Source: Citrobacter sp. 18056
GTDB taxonomy: Bacteria > Pseudomonadota > Gammaproteobacteria > Enterobacterales > Enterobacteriaceae
Direction of reading: 5' to 3'
DNA: 64,000 nucleotides
Assembly: GCA_902706235.1 (NCBI GenBank)
Contig: CACSJR010000004.1
Span: 1-64,000 of the forward strand
Below are positions 1-9,103 of the stretch, in pieces. A program made the position numbers and the translations under genes. Each line of letters opens with the position of its first letter. The first letter of the stretch is position 1. The notes under the pieces were generated by a model that searched no databases, was not told the DNA's origin, and was given only the letters and a program-made list of their open reading frames with translations.

Positions 1-80
1 AGACTTGGTATTCATTTAGCGTCTTTCGACGTTTAAGAATCCATGTCACTTTGAGTGCCCACACAGATTGTCTGATAAAT

Positions 81-92
81 TGTTAAAGAGCA
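81..92 (-). promoter_or_regulatory. rRNA operon leader boxA antitermination site
   Basis: Read on the minus strand this is TGCTCTTTAACA, the boxA element of enterobacterial rRNA leaders, where the NusB/NusE antitermination complex loads. The leader continues leftwards with the usual boxC-like and processing-stem sequence to position 1. By comparison with known rrn leaders, mature 16S rRNA should begin several tens of bases beyond the window edge, so no rRNA gene is included here. Confidence 0.9.
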
Positions 93-131
93 GTGAGTTA
101 CGCGCTTTCGCTTGCTAACTCGAGGTGGCGT

Positions 132-159
132 ATATTACGCTTTCCTCTTTCAGAGTCAA
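132..159 (-). promoter_or_regulatory. rRNA operon promoter P2
   Basis: On the minus strand a -35 TTGACT (154-159) and a -10 TAATAT (132-137) are separated by 16 bp. They lie about 100 bp downstream of P1 and about 40 bp upstream of boxA, which is the normal place for rrn P2. Confidence 0.8.
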
Positions 160-231
160 CCCTTAATTTCAGGATTTTTAACTCTCATCGCCGCCGGTAC
201 ACTGTGAAGTTGTTCACATGTTCCGTGTCGA

Positions 232-300
232 TGGAGGCGCATTATAGGGAGCTGCTGAGGAATGACAAGCGGAAAAATGCATTTTTATTTCAACCGCTCA
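232..300 (-). promoter_or_regulatory. rRNA operon promoter P1 with UP element
   Basis: The minus strand has -35 TTGTCA (263-268) and -10 TATAAT (241-246) with the 16-bp spacer typical of rrn P1 promoters; transcription should start near 232. The A/T-rich stretch at about 269-292 is the expected UP element for the RNA polymerase alpha C-terminal domains. Fis sites normally found 70-145 bp upstream of the start would fall at about 300-375, partly inside the 3' end of gmhB. Inferred role: growth-rate and ppGpp/DksA controlled rRNA synthesis. Confidence 0.85.
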
Positions 301-317
301 TCTTTTCACCTGAACGC

Positions 318-884
318 TTACTTATTCTGCTTTTTGATGGCTGCAGGCAGCGCTGCAAGGCTATCAAGCACCCAATCTGCTGCATTTTCAGCCTCTTCGG
401 TTACTGGCTTGCCGGTACGCACTAATACTTTAGTACCCACGCCTGCAGCTGCAGCCGCCAGCATATCCTCAACTTTGTCGCCAACCATAAAGGAGGCGTC
501 CATATCGATATGAAGGAAATCACGGGCAGAAATCAACATTCCCGGATGTGGCTTACGGCAATCGCAGACCTGGCGGTACTCTTCTACTGTTCCTTGCGGA
601 TGATGCGGACAGAAATAGATGCCGTCCAGGTCAACACCACGATCGGCAAGAGACCAGTCCATCCACTCAGTTAATGTTTCGAACTGGGCTTCGGTAAATT
701 TGCCACGCGCAATTCCAGACTGGTTGGTCACCAACACCAGCGCATAGCCCATCTCTTTTAGCTCACGCATAGCGTCAATGGCGCCATCGATAAATTCGAA
801 TGCGTCGATTTCGTGGACGTAACCGTGATCGACATTAATAGTGCCATCACGGTCTAAAAAAATAGCGGGTACGGTTTTTGCCAC
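318..884 (-). CDS. gmhB: D-glycero-beta-D-manno-heptose-1,7-bisphosphate 7-phosphatase
   Basis: Cytosolic HAD-family phosphatase that removes the C7 phosphate in ADP-heptose synthesis for the LPS inner core. The 188 residues match the family length. The DRDGT motif at residues 11-15 carries the nucleophile D11 and general acid D13; the zinc-binding set C92, H94, C107 and C109 is present; GDKVED at 135-140 supplies the magnesium ligands. Translation starts at a GTG (882-884), as in E. coli. It is divergent from metN, and an rRNA operon promoter begins just downstream, so the gmhB stop lies next to the rrn UP element. Function is well established for the family. Confidence 0.96.
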   Translation of the reverse strand: MAKTVPAIFLDRDGTINVDHGYVHEIDAFEFIDGAIDAMRELKEMGYALVLVTNQSGIARGKFTEAQFETLTEWMDWSLADRGVDLDGIYFCPHHPQGTVEEYRQVCDCRKPHPGMLISARDFLHIDMDASFMVGDKVEDMLAAAAAGVGTKVLVRTGKPVTEEAENAADWVLDSLAALPAAIKKQNK

Positions 885-966
885 CGGTTTGCTCCTGAGT
901 AAGGCTTGTGCCGCTAGTATCTCATTTTTCCTGCGCCAAGAAAGTGCTCATTATTACCCTCCCGGA

Positions 967-997
967 TTGATTTAGACGTCTGGATGCCTTAACATCC
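967..997 (+). promoter_or_regulatory. metNIQ promoter with tandem MetJ boxes
   Basis: Three adjacent 8-bp met-box units are visible: a perfect AGACGTCT (974-981), then GGATGCCT (982-989) and TAACATCC (990-997). A possible -35 TTGATT (967-972) and -10 TAACAT (990-995) with a 17-bp spacer are overlapped by these boxes. MetJ with S-adenosylmethionine binds such arrays cooperatively, so methionine repression of the importer by promoter occlusion is the straightforward inference. Confidence 0.85.
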
Positions 998-1072
998 ATT
1001 TCATTGACGGTCGCTGCACGCTACAGCAGCAGAAAATGCCACGGCAAATCACCATACGATAATAAATAGCTA

Positions 1073-2104
1073 ATGATAAAACTTTCGAATATCACCAAAG
1101 TGTTCCAGCAAGGCAATAAAAGCATTCAGGCGTTGAATAACGTCAGCCTGCATGTGCCTGCCGGGCAAATTTACGGCGTAATCGGAGCATCAGGTGCAGG
1201 TAAAAGCACGCTGATCCGCTGCGTCAATTTACTCGAGCGCCCAACCCAGGGAAGCGTTCTTGTTGATGGGCAGGACTTAACTGCCCTTTCCGAGTCACAA
1301 TTAACCAAAGCACGTCGCCAGATTGGCATGATTTTCCAGCATTTTAACCTGCTGGCATCACGTACCGTTTTCGGGAACGTTGCCCTGCCGCTTGAGCTGG
1401 ACAACAACTCTAAAGAAGAAGTGAAGCGTCGCGTGACGGAACTGCTGGAGCTGGTTGGTCTGTCAGATAAGCATGACAGCTACCCGGCAAACCTTTCCGG
1501 TGGTCAGAAACAGCGTGTGGCCATCGCCCGTGCGCTGGCAAGCAATCCAAAAGTTCTGCTGTGTGATGAAGCCACCAGCGCACTGGATCCGGCTACTACC
1601 CGTTCTATTCTCGAACTGTTGAAAGACATTAACCGTCGTCTCGGCCTGACCATTCTATTGATCACGCACGAAATGGACGTGGTTAAGCGTATCTGTGACT
1701 GCGTGGCGGTTATCAGTAACGGTGAGCTGATTGAGCAGGATACGGTGAGTGAAGTGTTCTCTCATCCGAAAACGCCACTGGCGCAACAATTCATTCAGTC
1801 CACGCTGCACCTGGACATTCCGGAAGACTATCTGACTCGCCTGAAACCAGAACAGCTGGCGGACAGCGTGCCAATGCTGCGTATGGAATTTACCGGCCAG
1901 TCCGTTGATGCACCTCTGCTGTCAGAAACCGCCCGCCGCTTTAATGTGAATAACAACATTATTAGTGCACAGATGGATTACGCCGGTGGCGTGAAGTTCG
2001 GCATCATGCTGACTGAAATGCACGGTACACAACAAGATACGCAAGCCGCCATTGCCTGGCTGCAGGAACACCATGTGAAAGTAGAGGTACTGGGTTATGT
2101 CTGA
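1073..2104 (+). CDS. metN: methionine ABC importer ATP-binding protein
   Basis: ATPase of the MetNIQ importer for L- and D-methionine, on the cytoplasmic face of the inner membrane. The 343 residues equal the E. coli length. Walker [10 protein letters not shown] is at 38-46, the LSGGQ signature at 141-145 and Walker B VLLCDE at 161-166. The last 75 or so residues form the NIL (ACT-like) domain through which bound methionine inhibits transport. The ATG lacks a strong Shine-Dalgarno sequence. The 3' end overlaps metI by 8 bp, implying coupled translation. Regulation by MetJ is indicated by the upstream met boxes. Confidence 0.97.
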   Translation: MIKLSNITKVFQQGNKSIQALNNVSLHVPAGQIYGVIGASGAGKSTLIRCVNLLERPTQGSVLVDGQDLTALSESQLTKARRQIGMIFQHFNLLASRTVFGNVALPLELDNNSKEEVKRRVTELLELVGLSDKHDSYPANLSGGQKQRVAIARALASNPKVLLCDEATSALDPATTRSILELLKDINRRLGLTILLITHEMDVVKRICDCVAVISNGELIEQDTVSEVFSHPKTPLAQQFIQSTLHLDIPEDYLTRLKPEQLADSVPMLRMEFTGQSVDAPLLSETARRFNVNNNIISAQMDYAGGVKFGIMLTEMHGTQQDTQAAIAWLQEHHVKVEVLGYV

Positions 2105-2750
2105 GCCGATGATGTGGTTACTGGCGCGTGGCGTCTGGGAAACGTTGGCAATGACCTTTGTTTCCGGTTTCTTTGGTTTCGTATTGGGTCTGCCTGTGGG
2201 CGTGCTGCTGTATGTCACTCGTCCTGGCCAGATTGCTGAGAACGTGAAGCTGTACAGCATCCTCTCTGCGATGGTGAATATCTTCCGTTCGATTCCATTC
2301 ATTATCCTGCTGGTATGGATGATTCCATTTACCCGCGTGATTGTCGGGACCTCTATCGGCCTGCAGGCAGCGATCGTTCCGCTGACCGTAGGTGCAGCAC
2401 CGTTTATCGCCCGTATGGTGGAAAACGCCCTGCTGGAAATCCCGACCGGCCTGATTGAAGCTTCCCGCGCAATGGGTGCAACGGTCATGCAGATCGTTCG
2501 CAAAGTCCTGTTGCCAGAAGCGCTGCCGGGTCTGGTGAACGCGGCCACCATTACGCTCATCACTCTGGTCGGCTACTCGGCGATGGGCGGTGCCGTCGGT
2601 GCCGGTGGTCTGGGTCAGATTGGCTATCAGTACGGTTACATCGGCTATAACGCTACGGTAATGAACACCGTGCTGGTATTACTGGTTGTTCTGGTTTATT
2701 TAATTCAATTCTCTGGCGATCGCATCGTCCGGGCTGTCACTCACAAGTAA
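2097..2750 (+). CDS. metI: methionine ABC importer permease
   Basis: Inner-membrane permease of the MetNIQ complex; two copies pair with two MetN. The 217 residues contain about five hydrophobic transmembrane segments, and the EAA coupling loop (EASRAMGA beginning at residue 121) contacts MetN. The gene overlaps the end of metN by 8 bp and is followed 41 bp later by metQ, so the three form one operon. Confidence 0.97.
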   Translation: MSEPMMWLLARGVWETLAMTFVSGFFGFVLGLPVGVLLYVTRPGQIAENVKLYSILSAMVNIFRSIPFIILLVWMIPFTRVIVGTSIGLQAAIVPLTVGAAPFIARMVENALLEIPTGLIEASRAMGATVMQIVRKVLLPEALPGLVNAATITLITLVGYSAMGGAVGAGGLGQIGYQYGYIGYNATVMNTVLVLLVVLVYLIQFSGDRIVRAVTHK

Positions 2751-2791
2751 CGTTACACACAACATACAACTCTAAGAGTTAAGGAAAGAAA

Positions 2792-3607
2792 ATGGCGTTC
2801 AAGTTAAAAACCTTTGCGGCCGTGGGTGCCCTGATTGGTTCTCTGGCACTGGTGGGTTGTGGTCCGGATCAAAAAGACCCTAACCATATTAAAGTCGGTG
2901 TGATCGTGGGTGCAGAGCAGCAGGTTGCTGAAGTTGCTCAGAAAGTAGCAAAAGAGAAGTATGGCCTTGACGTTGAACTCGTGACCTTCAACGACTACGT
3001 TCTGCCGAACGAAGCGTTGAGCAAAGGCGACATCGACGCCAACGCCTTCCAGCACAAACCATACCTGGACCAGCAAATCAAAGATCGCGGCTACAAACTG
3101 GTTCCGGTCGGCAGCACCTTCGTTTACCCAATTGCTGGTTACTCCAAAAAAATCAAATCTCTGGACGAACTCCAGCCTGGTTCTCAGGTTGCCGTGCCTA
3201 ACGATCCAACCAACCTCGGTCGTTCCTTGCTGCTGCTGCAGAAAGTGGGCCTGATCAAACTGAAAGAAGGTGTTGGTCTGCTGCCAACCTCTCTGGACAT
3301 TACCGAGAACCCAAAAAACCTGAAAATTGTTGAGCTGGAAGCCCCGCAGCTGCCGCGCTCCCTCGACGATGCTCAGATTGCACTGGCCGTTATCAACACC
3401 ACTTACGCAAGCCAGATTGGCCTGACCCCGGCAAAAGACGGCATCTTTGTTGAAGACAAAGATTCCCCGTACGTAAACCTGATCGTGAGCCGTGAAGACA
3501 ACAAAGACGCGGAAAACGTGAAGAAATTCGTTGAAGCGTATCAGTCTGACGAAGTCTACGAAGCCGCCAACAAGATCTTCAACGGTGGCGCGGTTAAAGG
3601 CTGGTAA
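2792..3607 (+). CDS. metQ: methionine-binding lipoprotein
   Basis: Substrate-binding component of the methionine importer, anchored to the periplasmic face of the inner membrane. The signal peptide ends in a lipobox, LVGC, with lipidated C23, and G24 follows. The 271-residue length matches the family (NlpA/MetQ). The start has a good AAGGAAAG ribosome site. It is the last gene of metNIQ; an intrinsic terminator follows at about 3634. Confidence 0.97.
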   Translation: MAFKLKTFAAVGALIGSLALVGCGPDQKDPNHIKVGVIVGAEQQVAEVAQKVAKEKYGLDVELVTFNDYVLPNEALSKGDIDANAFQHKPYLDQQIKDRGYKLVPVGSTFVYPIAGYSKKIKSLDELQPGSQVAVPNDPTNLGRSLLLLQKVGLIKLKEGVGLLPTSLDITENPKNLKIVELEAPQLPRSLDDAQIALAVINTTYASQIGLTPAKDGIFVEDKDSPYVNLIVSREDNKDAENVKKFVEAYQSDEVYEAANKIFNGGAVKGW

Positions 3608-3633
3608 TCTTTTCACAAAGTAATATCATTCAG

Positions 3634-3660
3634 GACGGGCTTTTGCCCGTCTTGTCATTT
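3634..3660 (+). terminator. intrinsic terminator of metNIQ
   Basis: A 7-bp perfect stem, GACGGGC/GCCCGTC, with a TTTT loop is followed by a T-rich tail (TTGTCATTTT). It sits 26 bp past the metQ stop. Confidence 0.8.
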
Positions 3661-3713
3661 TGGCGGGCAGCTGATTCAATAAGTTCGGCTTTTTAATACA
3701 TTGAGGAAATACT

Positions 3714-4118
3714 ATGCGTGCTTTACCGATCTGTTTTGTAGCGCTCATCCTGAGCGGCTGTTCCATGTTAAACAGATCTCCCGTAGAACCTGTACAAAGC
3801 ACCGCAACTCCGCCAAAAACCGAGACTGCCAAACCGAAAGCACCGCGCCCTGCCCCGGTAAAAATCTATAACAGCGCCGAAGACCTGCTTGGCAAACCGT
3901 TCCGCGATCTCGGCGAAGTCAGTGGCGAATCCTGCCAGGCATCAAACCAGGATTCTCCACCGAATATCCCAACCGCCCGCAAGCGTCTGCAAATTAACGC
4001 GGCCAAAATGAAAGCCAACGCGGTTCTGCTGCATAGCTGTGAAATCACCAGCGGCACGCCAGGCTGCTATCGCCAGGCCGTTTGCCTCGGAAGCGCCCTC
4101 AACGTTTCGGCGAAATGA
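3714..4118 (+). CDS. rcsF: outer-membrane lipoprotein sensor of the Rcs phosphorelay
   Basis: RcsF senses envelope and LPS stress and signals to the Rcs phosphorelay through IgaA; it also threads through BamA/porin complexes. The 134 residues equal E. coli RcsF. Lipobox LSGC gives lipidated C16; a proline- and lysine-rich linker at about 22-50 leads to a folded domain. Four domain cysteines in the contexts ESCQA, HSCEI, PGCYR and AVCLG should form its two disulfides. Its stop overlaps the ATG of trmO (ATGA), so the two genes are translationally linked. Confidence 0.95.
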   Translation: MRALPICFVALILSGCSMLNRSPVEPVQSTATPPKTETAKPKAPRPAPVKIYNSAEDLLGKPFRDLGEVSGESCQASNQDSPPNIPTARKRLQINAAKMKANAVLLHSCEITSGTPGCYRQAVCLGSALNVSAK

Positions 4119-4822
4119 GTGCATTTTCCTTTGAGCAGATAGGCGTTATCCGCTCGCCGTATAAAGAGAAGTTTTCCGTCCCGCGCCAGCCTGGTCTGGT
4201 GCAACACGGTAACGGCGAACTTCACTTGCTGCCCCCCTATAATCAGCCAGATGCCGTTCGCGGTCTTGAAGCCTTCAGCCACCTCTGGGTGCTGTTCGTG
4301 TTTCATCAAACCATGGAAGGCGGTTGGCGTCCGACCGTTCGCCCTCCCCGTCTTGGCGGAAATGCAAGAATGGGCGTGTTTGCAACCCGGTCCACTTTCC
4401 GTCCTAACCCTGTCGGGATGTCACTGGTCGAACTAAAAGACATTCGCTGTCATAAAGATCAGGTCATTCTGCAACTTGGCAGTCTGGACTTAGTAGACGG
4501 CACGCCGGTCGTGGATATCAAACCGTATCTGCCGTTTGTTGAAGCGCTACCGGATGCTCAGGCGAGCTACGCGCAGCAGGCACCGGTTGCCAGCGTGAAC
4601 GTCAGTTTCAGCGCAGAACTCGACAGCGCATTTCCGTCACTTGAAAAGCGTTATCCTCATCTTCGCGCCTTTATAATGGATGTACTGGCTCAGGATCCGC
4701 GTCCGGCCTACCGTAAAGGGGAGGAGACAGGAAAAACTTACGCCGTCTGGCTGCATGATTTTAACGTTCGCTGGCGCGTCACCGACGCCGGGTTCGAAGT
4801 CTTTGCTCTGGAAGCGCGCTAA
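4115..4822 (+). CDS. trmO: tRNA (adenine(37)-N6)-methyltransferase TrmO
   Basis: TrmO uses S-adenosylmethionine to methylate the N6 of threonylcarbamoyladenosine 37 in tRNA-Thr (m6t6A). The protein has 235 residues when started at the ATG that overlaps the rcsF stop; an in-frame upstream ATG at 4082 lies inside rcsF and would add eleven residues absent from homologues. Recognisable TrmO segments are GVIRSPYKEKF near the N terminus, GGNARMGVFATRSTFRPNP in the beta-barrel core, and DPRPAYRKGEE towards the C terminus. Formerly yaeB/tsaA. Confidence 0.93.
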   Translation: MSAFSFEQIGVIRSPYKEKFSVPRQPGLVQHGNGELHLLPPYNQPDAVRGLEAFSHLWVLFVFHQTMEGGWRPTVRPPRLGGNARMGVFATRSTFRPNPVGMSLVELKDIRCHKDQVILQLGSLDLVDGTPVVDIKPYLPFVEALPDAQASYAQQAPVASVNVSFSAELDSAFPSLEKRYPHLRAFIMDVLAQDPRPAYRKGEETGKTYAVWLHDFNVRWRVTDAGFEVFALEAR

Positions 4823-4839
4823 TTTTCTTCTCCTCTCTT

Positions 4840-4904
4840 TTGACAACTCTGCCAGGCTGATAAACTAAACCACTTTTTTTGTATCTGGCGGGCTTTCCCG
4901 CCAG
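4840..4904 (+). promoter_or_regulatory. proS promoter region and leader hairpin
   Basis: A perfect -35 TTGACA at 4840-4845 is followed by A/T-rich candidates for a -10 (for example TAAACT at 4861-4866, a short 15-bp spacer), so the exact -10 is uncertain. An 8-bp stem, CTGGCGGG/CCCGCCAG, at 4885-4904 lies in the leader about 30 bp upstream of proS. Its T-run comes before rather than after the stem, so it is not a standard terminator for the plus strand. Confidence 0.45.
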
Positions 4905-4934
4905 TGTCGATCGTTCAAATGGAACCGTAATAAC

Positions 4935-6653
4935 ATGCGTACTAGTCAATACTTGCTCTCCACGCTGAAGGAGACACCTGCCGATGCCGAGGTTATCAGC
5001 CACCAGCTGATGCTGCGCGCCGGGATGATTCGTAAGCTCGCTTCCGGGTTGTACACCTGGCTGCCGACCGGCCTGCGCGTCCTGAAAAAAGTCGAAAACA
5101 TCGTGCGTGAAGAAATGGATAACGCCGGTGCAATCGAGGTGTCCATGCCCGTGGTTCAGCCTGCTGACCTGTGGCAGGAGAGCGGTCGCTGGGAGCAATA
5201 CGGTCCTGAGCTACTGCGTTTTGTCGATCGCGGCGATCGTCCATTTGTTCTCGGCCCAACGCATGAAGAAGTCATCACCGACCTGATTCGTAACGAGCTG
5301 AGCTCTTACAAACAGCTGCCGCTGAACTTCTATCAGATCCAGACCAAATTCCGCGATGAAGTTCGTCCCCGTTTTGGTGTGATGCGCTCCCGTGAATTCA
5401 TCATGAAAGACGCCTACTCGTTCCATACGTCTCAGGAATCCCTGCAGGAAACGTATGACGCGATGTACGCGGCTTACAGCAAAATCTTCAGCCGTATGGG
5501 TCTGGATTTCCGTGCTGTTCAGGCAGATACCGGTTCTATCGGCGGTAGCGCATCTCACGAATTCCAGGTACTGGCGTCCAGCGGTGAAGATGACGTTATC
5601 TTCTCTGACACCTCAGACTTCGCAGCAAACATTGAGTTTGCTGAAGCACTGGCACCAAAAGCACCGCGTGCGGCGGCTACCCAGGAAATGACGCTGGTTG
5701 AAACGCCGAACGCAAAAACCATCGCCGAGCTGGTTGAGCAGTTCAATCTTCCGGTTGAGAAAACCGTTAAAACTCTGCTGGTGAAAGCAGTTGAAGACAG
5801 CGCGTACCCGCTGGTAGCCCTGCTGGTGCGTGGCGATCATGAACTGAACGAAGTTAAAGCAGAAAAACTGGCCCAGGTTGCCAGCCCGCTCACTTTCGCA
5901 ACCGAGGCTGAAATTCGTGCCATCGTCGATGCCGGCCCGGGTTCCCTCGGCCCGGTCAACATGACCATTCCAGTGGTTATTGACCGTACCGTTGCCGCAA
6001 TGAGCGATTTCGCCGCTGGCGCAAACATCGACGGTAAACACTACTTCGGCATCAACTGGGACCGCGATGTAACGACTCCGGAAGTGGCTGATATCCGTAA
6101 TGTGGTGGCAGGCGATCCAAGCCCAGACGGTCAAGGCACGCTGCTTATCAAACGCGGGATCGAAGTCGGTCACATCTTCCAGCTCGGGACCAAGTATTCC
6201 GAAGCGATGAAAGCCTCGGTGCAGGGTGAAGACGGTCGTAACCAGACTCTGACCATGGGCTGTTACGGTATCGGTGTGACCCGCGTGGTTGCAGCAGCTA
6301 TCGAGCAGAACCACGACGAGCGCGGTATCGTTTGGCCGGACAACATTGCTCCGTTCCAGGTTGCAATCCTGCCAATGAACATGCACAAATCCTATCGCGT
6401 TCAGGAACTGGCAGAGAAACTGTACGCCGAGCTACGCGCTCAGGGTATTGAAGTGCTGATGGATGATCGTAAAGAGCGTCCGGGCGTGATGTTTGCTGAT
6501 ATGGAACTGATCGGTATTCCACATACCGTGGTCATCGGCGACCGTAACCTCGACAGCGACGAAATTGAATACAAATACCGTCGTAACGGCGAGAAGCAGA
6601 TGATCAAAACCGGGGATATCCTCAACTACCTGGTTCAGTCGATTAAAGGCTAA
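4935..6653 (+). CDS. proS: prolyl-tRNA synthetase, bacterial type with editing insertion
   Basis: Class II aminoacyl-tRNA synthetase that charges tRNA-Pro. The 572 residues match the bacterial ProS-B length. Motif 1 is in the first 60 residues, motif 2 is around [10 protein letters not shown], and [12 protein letters not shown] precedes the insertion. The roughly 180-residue central insertion (about 225-405) is the YbaK-like editing domain that hydrolyses Ala-tRNA-Pro, and motif 3 is GCYGIGVTR. The anticodon-binding domain makes up the C-terminal 100 or so residues. It is a single gene with its own promoter, convergent with nlpE across a shared terminator. Confidence 0.97.
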   Translation: MRTSQYLLSTLKETPADAEVISHQLMLRAGMIRKLASGLYTWLPTGLRVLKKVENIVREEMDNAGAIEVSMPVVQPADLWQESGRWEQYGPELLRFVDRGDRPFVLGPTHEEVITDLIRNELSSYKQLPLNFYQIQTKFRDEVRPRFGVMRSREFIMKDAYSFHTSQESLQETYDAMYAAYSKIFSRMGLDFRAVQADTGSIGGSASHEFQVLASSGEDDVIFSDTSDFAANIEFAEALAPKAPRAAATQEMTLVETPNAKTIAELVEQFNLPVEKTVKTLLVKAVEDSAYPLVALLVRGDHELNEVKAEKLAQVASPLTFATEAEIRAIVDAGPGSLGPVNMTIPVVIDRTVAAMSDFAAGANIDGKHYFGINWDRDVTTPEVADIRNVVAGDPSPDGQGTLLIKRGIEVGHIFQLGTKYSEAMKASVQGEDGRNQTLTMGCYGIGVTRVVAAAIEQNHDERGIVWPDNIAPFQVAILPMNMHKSYRVQELAEKLYAELRAQGIEVLMDDRKERPGVMFADMELIGIPHTVVIGDRNLDSDEIEYKYRRNGEKQMIKTGDILNYLVQSIKG

Positions 6654-6673
6654 GTCTGCCGTCCTTCAGGCAT

Positions 6674-6711
6674 AAAAAATGCCAGCCCATTATGCGGCTG
6701 GCATTTTTTTA
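6674..6711. terminator. bidirectional terminator between proS and nlpE
   Basis: The stem AATGCCAGCC/GGCTGGCATT is flanked by an A-run on its left and a T-run on its right, so it can end transcription of both convergent genes. Confidence 0.85.
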
Positions 6712-6731
6712 TCTGCAGTTTACGTTCTGCT

Positions 6732-7430
6732 TCAGTTACCGCACGCTTTACCAGGCATGAACTTCGCGTCTTTATCGGCTTTCAGGGTTTTCACCTGTTC
6801 GCCAGTATCCGGATTCGCTTCCAGCGTGAAATGCCCTTCAACGGTCAGAAGCACAGGCTTGCTTTCCGTGCCACGCGCAGCAGCATAATCACGTTCCAGC
6901 TGGGCGTTATTCGCCACCGCCACACGTTTGCCCGTCGCGCAATCGGTAAAGACGGCTGCATCCGCCATGTAGATATACATCCCGCGCATCGCCATTGGCG
7001 TGATTGGCAGGCTGGATTTCACCGGCTCCAGCGTGTAATTCAGCGACGAGACAATCGGATTGCCTTCGCTGTCCAGCATTTCCAGCTTATCGCCTTTCGC
7101 ACGATAGTAAGACTTCTCGCCTTTGCTGTCGGTCAGCACCAGCTTTTCAGCCGTGCGGGCCCATGTACCGTAGGAACCGAACGATGAAGGCTCACGCGTA
7201 ACGCCCTGATAACGCTCATTCATCACCCAGGTACCGTCTTTTTCCAGGAACAGCGACGTTTCAATCCCTTCGCAATCAGCGCATGGCAGAACGCCACGCC
7301 AGCTTTGCTGCATTGGTTGCAGAGCGATGTCCTGCGCTGTTTTTAACGTCTGTTCATCTGAACGGTTATTACAGCCAGGCAATGCGCAAAGCATGCTAAT
7401 CGCTGCGAGGGTCACCAGTACCTTCTTCAC
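6732..7430 (-). CDS. nlpE: copper resistance and surface-sensing lipoprotein NlpE
   Basis: Outer-membrane lipoprotein that activates the Cpx envelope stress response on surface contact or when lipoprotein trafficking fails. The 232 residues compare with 236 in E. coli. The lipobox LPGC gives lipidated C20; CADCEG in the N-terminal domain is the redox/metal CxxC motif. A conserved pair of later cysteines, TDCATGKR and KACGN, probably forms the disulfide read by the Cpx system. Translation starts at a GTG (7428-7430): the codon before it is AAG, where E. coli has ATG. arfB lies 30 bp upstream, so co-transcription is likely. E. coli yaeF, which sits between nlpE and proS, is absent. Confidence 0.93.
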   Translation of the reverse strand: MKKVLVTLAAISMLCALPGCNNRSDEQTLKTAQDIALQPMQQSWRGVLPCADCEGIETSLFLEKDGTWVMNERYQGVTREPSSFGSYGTWARTAEKLVLTDSKGEKSYYRAKGDKLEMLDSEGNPIVSSLNYTLEPVKSSLPITPMAMRGMYIYMADAAVFTDCATGKRVAVANNAQLERDYAAARGTESKPVLLTVEGHFTLEANPDTGEQVKTLKADKDAKFMPGKACGN

Positions 7431-7460
7431 CTTAATTTCCTTATGTGGCTCAATTTGGGG

Positions 7461-7883
7461 TCAGTCCCCGGAACTCCGGACTTTGCCGCGCATCGCTTTT
7501 ACCGATGACTTCTGCGACTTAGACGCCAGCCGGCGCTCTTTCGATGCCCGCGTTGGGCGCGTTGCCCGACGGTGTTTTTGTACAACGGTCAGGGTCTGAA
7601 TCACCGAGACCAGCCGCGCGACGGCCGCTTCACGGTTCATTTCCTGACTGCGATATTCCTGCGACTTAATGATTATCACGCCATCGGCGGTAATCAGGTG
7701 GTGGCTGGCGGCCAACAGTCGCTCTTTGTAATACTCTGGCAGGCTGGAGGCCCGAATGTCAAAGCGCAGGTGAATTGCCGTTGAGGTCTTATTCACGTTC
7801 TGCCCGCCGTTGCCCTGCGCACGAATCGCGGTGATCTCCACCTCTTCGTCGCCCAGAGACACCGACTGGGAGATAACAATCAT
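7461..7883 (-). CDS. arfB: alternative ribosome-rescue peptidyl-tRNA hydrolase ArfB
   Basis: ArfB enters stalled ribosomes that lack a stop codon and hydrolyses the peptidyl-tRNA. The 140 residues carry the catalytic GGQ at 26-28 (context [10 protein letters not shown]). The basic C-terminal tail ([14 protein letters not shown] and following) occupies the empty mRNA channel. The ATG overlaps the yaeQ stop by 4 bp (ATGA), which couples the two. The residue before GGQ is Asn, where I recall Ala in E. coli; this is a conservative position and activity should be kept. Confidence 0.95.
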   Translation of the reverse strand: MIVISQSVSLGDEEVEITAIRAQGNGGQNVNKTSTAIHLRFDIRASSLPEYYKERLLAASHHLITADGVIIIKSQEYRSQEMNREAAVARLVSVIQTLTVVQKHRRATRPTRASKERRLASKSQKSSVKAMRGKVRSSGD

Positions 7884-8425
7884 TTCGGCTGCTGCCAGCA
7901 GGTTGGGACGATTTCCAGATTATTCTGATCGTCGGACAGCCACAGCGTACCTTCCTGAAGCGTAGCCTGGAGTGACATATTGCGCGCCGCAAACGCCGTC
8001 AGCTGCGACAGTTGCGTATCGTCAAAGTACCAGATGCTCAGGTTTTTGAACCCGGCCAGCGCGGACTGATTTTGCTGCCACCAGATTTCCGCGGCACGGC
8101 TGTTGTAGGTGAACAGCGCTACCTGCTTCGAACGCGAACAGGCTTTCTTAATGCGGCGTTCTTCGGGTAAACCGAGTTCAATCCACAGGTCGATACCCAA
8201 GTGGTCGTTGAGCAGCCACACTTCCGGCTCGTCATCCGCACTCAGACCACGGGTAAACTGCAGACGATCGTCGGCATACATGATCCATGCAAGCAGGCGC
8301 AGCATCATGCGCTCTTCGGTTTCTGACGGATGCCGTGCCAGCGTCAGGCTGGCATCGAGAAATTGGTTACGGTCGAGGTCGGCAACATTGACCATCGCTT
8401 TATAAATTGTCGCTTTCAGCGCCAT
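7880..8425 (-). CDS. yaeQ: YaeQ family protein
   Basis: YaeQ has a PD-(D/E)XK nuclease-like fold; older work reported compensation for RfaH loss, later disputed, so the physiological role is unknown. The 181 residues begin [10 protein letters not shown]; an upstream in-frame ATG would add 16 residues not found in homologues. Highly conserved segments include [20 protein letters not shown] and [12 protein letters not shown]. It overlaps arfB by 4 bp and is divergent from yaeP. Confidence 0.9.
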   Translation of the reverse strand: MALKATIYKAMVNVADLDRNQFLDASLTLARHPSETEERMMLRLLAWIMYADDRLQFTRGLSADDEPEVWLLNDHLGIDLWIELGLPEERRIKKACSRSKQVALFTYNSRAAEIWWQQNQSALAGFKNLSIWYFDDTQLSQLTAFAARNMSLQATLQEGTLWLSDDQNNLEIVPTCWQQPK

Positions 8426-8535
8426 GATTTTACTCCTGAAAATTGGCGGCCATTGTACCGAAATCAGCCGCAAAAGGCTGTCGCCAATTCACCGCAAGAC
8501 AGCTCATCCTGCTGATATTGCTTAAATGAGTATGG

Positions 8536-8541
8536 TATAGT
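8536..8541 (+). promoter_or_regulatory. candidate -10 for yaeP-rof
   Basis: TATAGT in the context GGTATAGTCA lies 80 bp upstream of the yaeP start in the yaeQ/yaeP divergent region. No convincing -35 is seen at 16-18 bp, so this is a weak call. Confidence 0.35.
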
Positions 8542-8620
8542 CACCTTGCTAAACAGAGTTTATCTTCGTAGGCTTAAACTTGCATCCCACAGTTAAGTCA
8601 GAGCGCTGACAGGAGGGCAT

Positions 8621-8821
8621 GTGGAAAAGTATTGTGAGTTAATACGCAAGCGGTATGCGGAAATCGCCAGCGGAGACCTGGGATATATACCTGATTCGCT
8701 GGGTTGTGTGCTAAAAGTATTAAATGAAGTGGCGTCAGATGACGCGATTTCAGAGTCGGTCAGGGAAAAAGCGGCCTTTGCGGCGGCAAACTTACTGGTG
8801 AGCGATTATGTCAATGAATGA
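8621..8821 (+). CDS. yaeP: small conserved protein YaeP (UPF0253)
   Basis: A 66-residue acidic protein of unknown function, nearly identical to E. coli YaeP. The GTG start at 8621 follows a strong AGGAGG ribosome site (8611-8616). It is co-transcribed with rof, whose start overlaps its end by 14 bp, which suggests a functional or expression link to Rho inhibition. Confidence 0.9.
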   Translation: MEKYCELIRKRYAEIASGDLGYIPDSLGCVLKVLNEVASDDAISESVREKAAFAAANLLVSDYVNE

Positions 8822-9068
8822 GTCTTATCAACCCATCAACTGTGATGACTATGACAATCTCGAGCTCGCCTGTCAGAACCATCTCGTTTTGGCGCTGGAG
8901 CTGAAAGATGGCGAAGTGCTGAAGGCGAAAGCAAACGATCTAGTCTCACGCAAAAACGTTGAGTACCTTGTCATTGAAACCTCAGGCGAAAGCCGCGAGC
9001 TGCGACTTGACAAGATAGCCAGCTTTAGCCACCCGGATATCGGTACCGTGGTGGTAAGCGAAGAGTAA
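8808..9068 (+). CDS. rof: Rho-binding antiterminator Rof (YaeO)
   Basis: Rof binds hexameric Rho near its primary RNA site and blocks Rho-dependent termination. The 86 residues match the family. The Sm-like barrel is recognisable from [12 protein letters not shown] at residues 12-23 and [10 protein letters not shown] in the middle. It overlaps yaeP by 14 bp in a different frame and is followed immediately by an intrinsic terminator that overlaps the end of tilS. Confidence 0.93.
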   Translation: MSMNESYQPINCDDYDNLELACQNHLVLALELKDGEVLKAKANDLVSRKNVEYLVIETSGESRELRLDKIASFSHPDIGTVVVSEE

Positions 9069-9075
9069 TCCGCAG

Positions 9076-9103
9076 ACGGGCAGTGCTACTGCCCGTTTTT
9101 TTG
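9076..9103 (+). terminator. intrinsic terminator of yaeP-rof
   Basis: A 9-bp stem, ACGGGCAGT/ACTGCCCGT, with a GCT loop is followed by seven T. From 9086 onwards it overlaps the last codons and stop of the convergent gene tilS. Confidence 0.88.

Noticed and set aside
2804-3616. A 270-codon minus-strand frame opposite metQ
   Set aside because: Mirror of metQ codons; the phenylalanine- and valine-rich translation has no domain or start signal.
4885-4904. Perfect stem upstream of proS as a trmO terminator
   Set aside because: The T-run precedes the stem on the plus strand, and on the minus strand the stem is followed by A, so it does not fit an intrinsic terminator in either direction.
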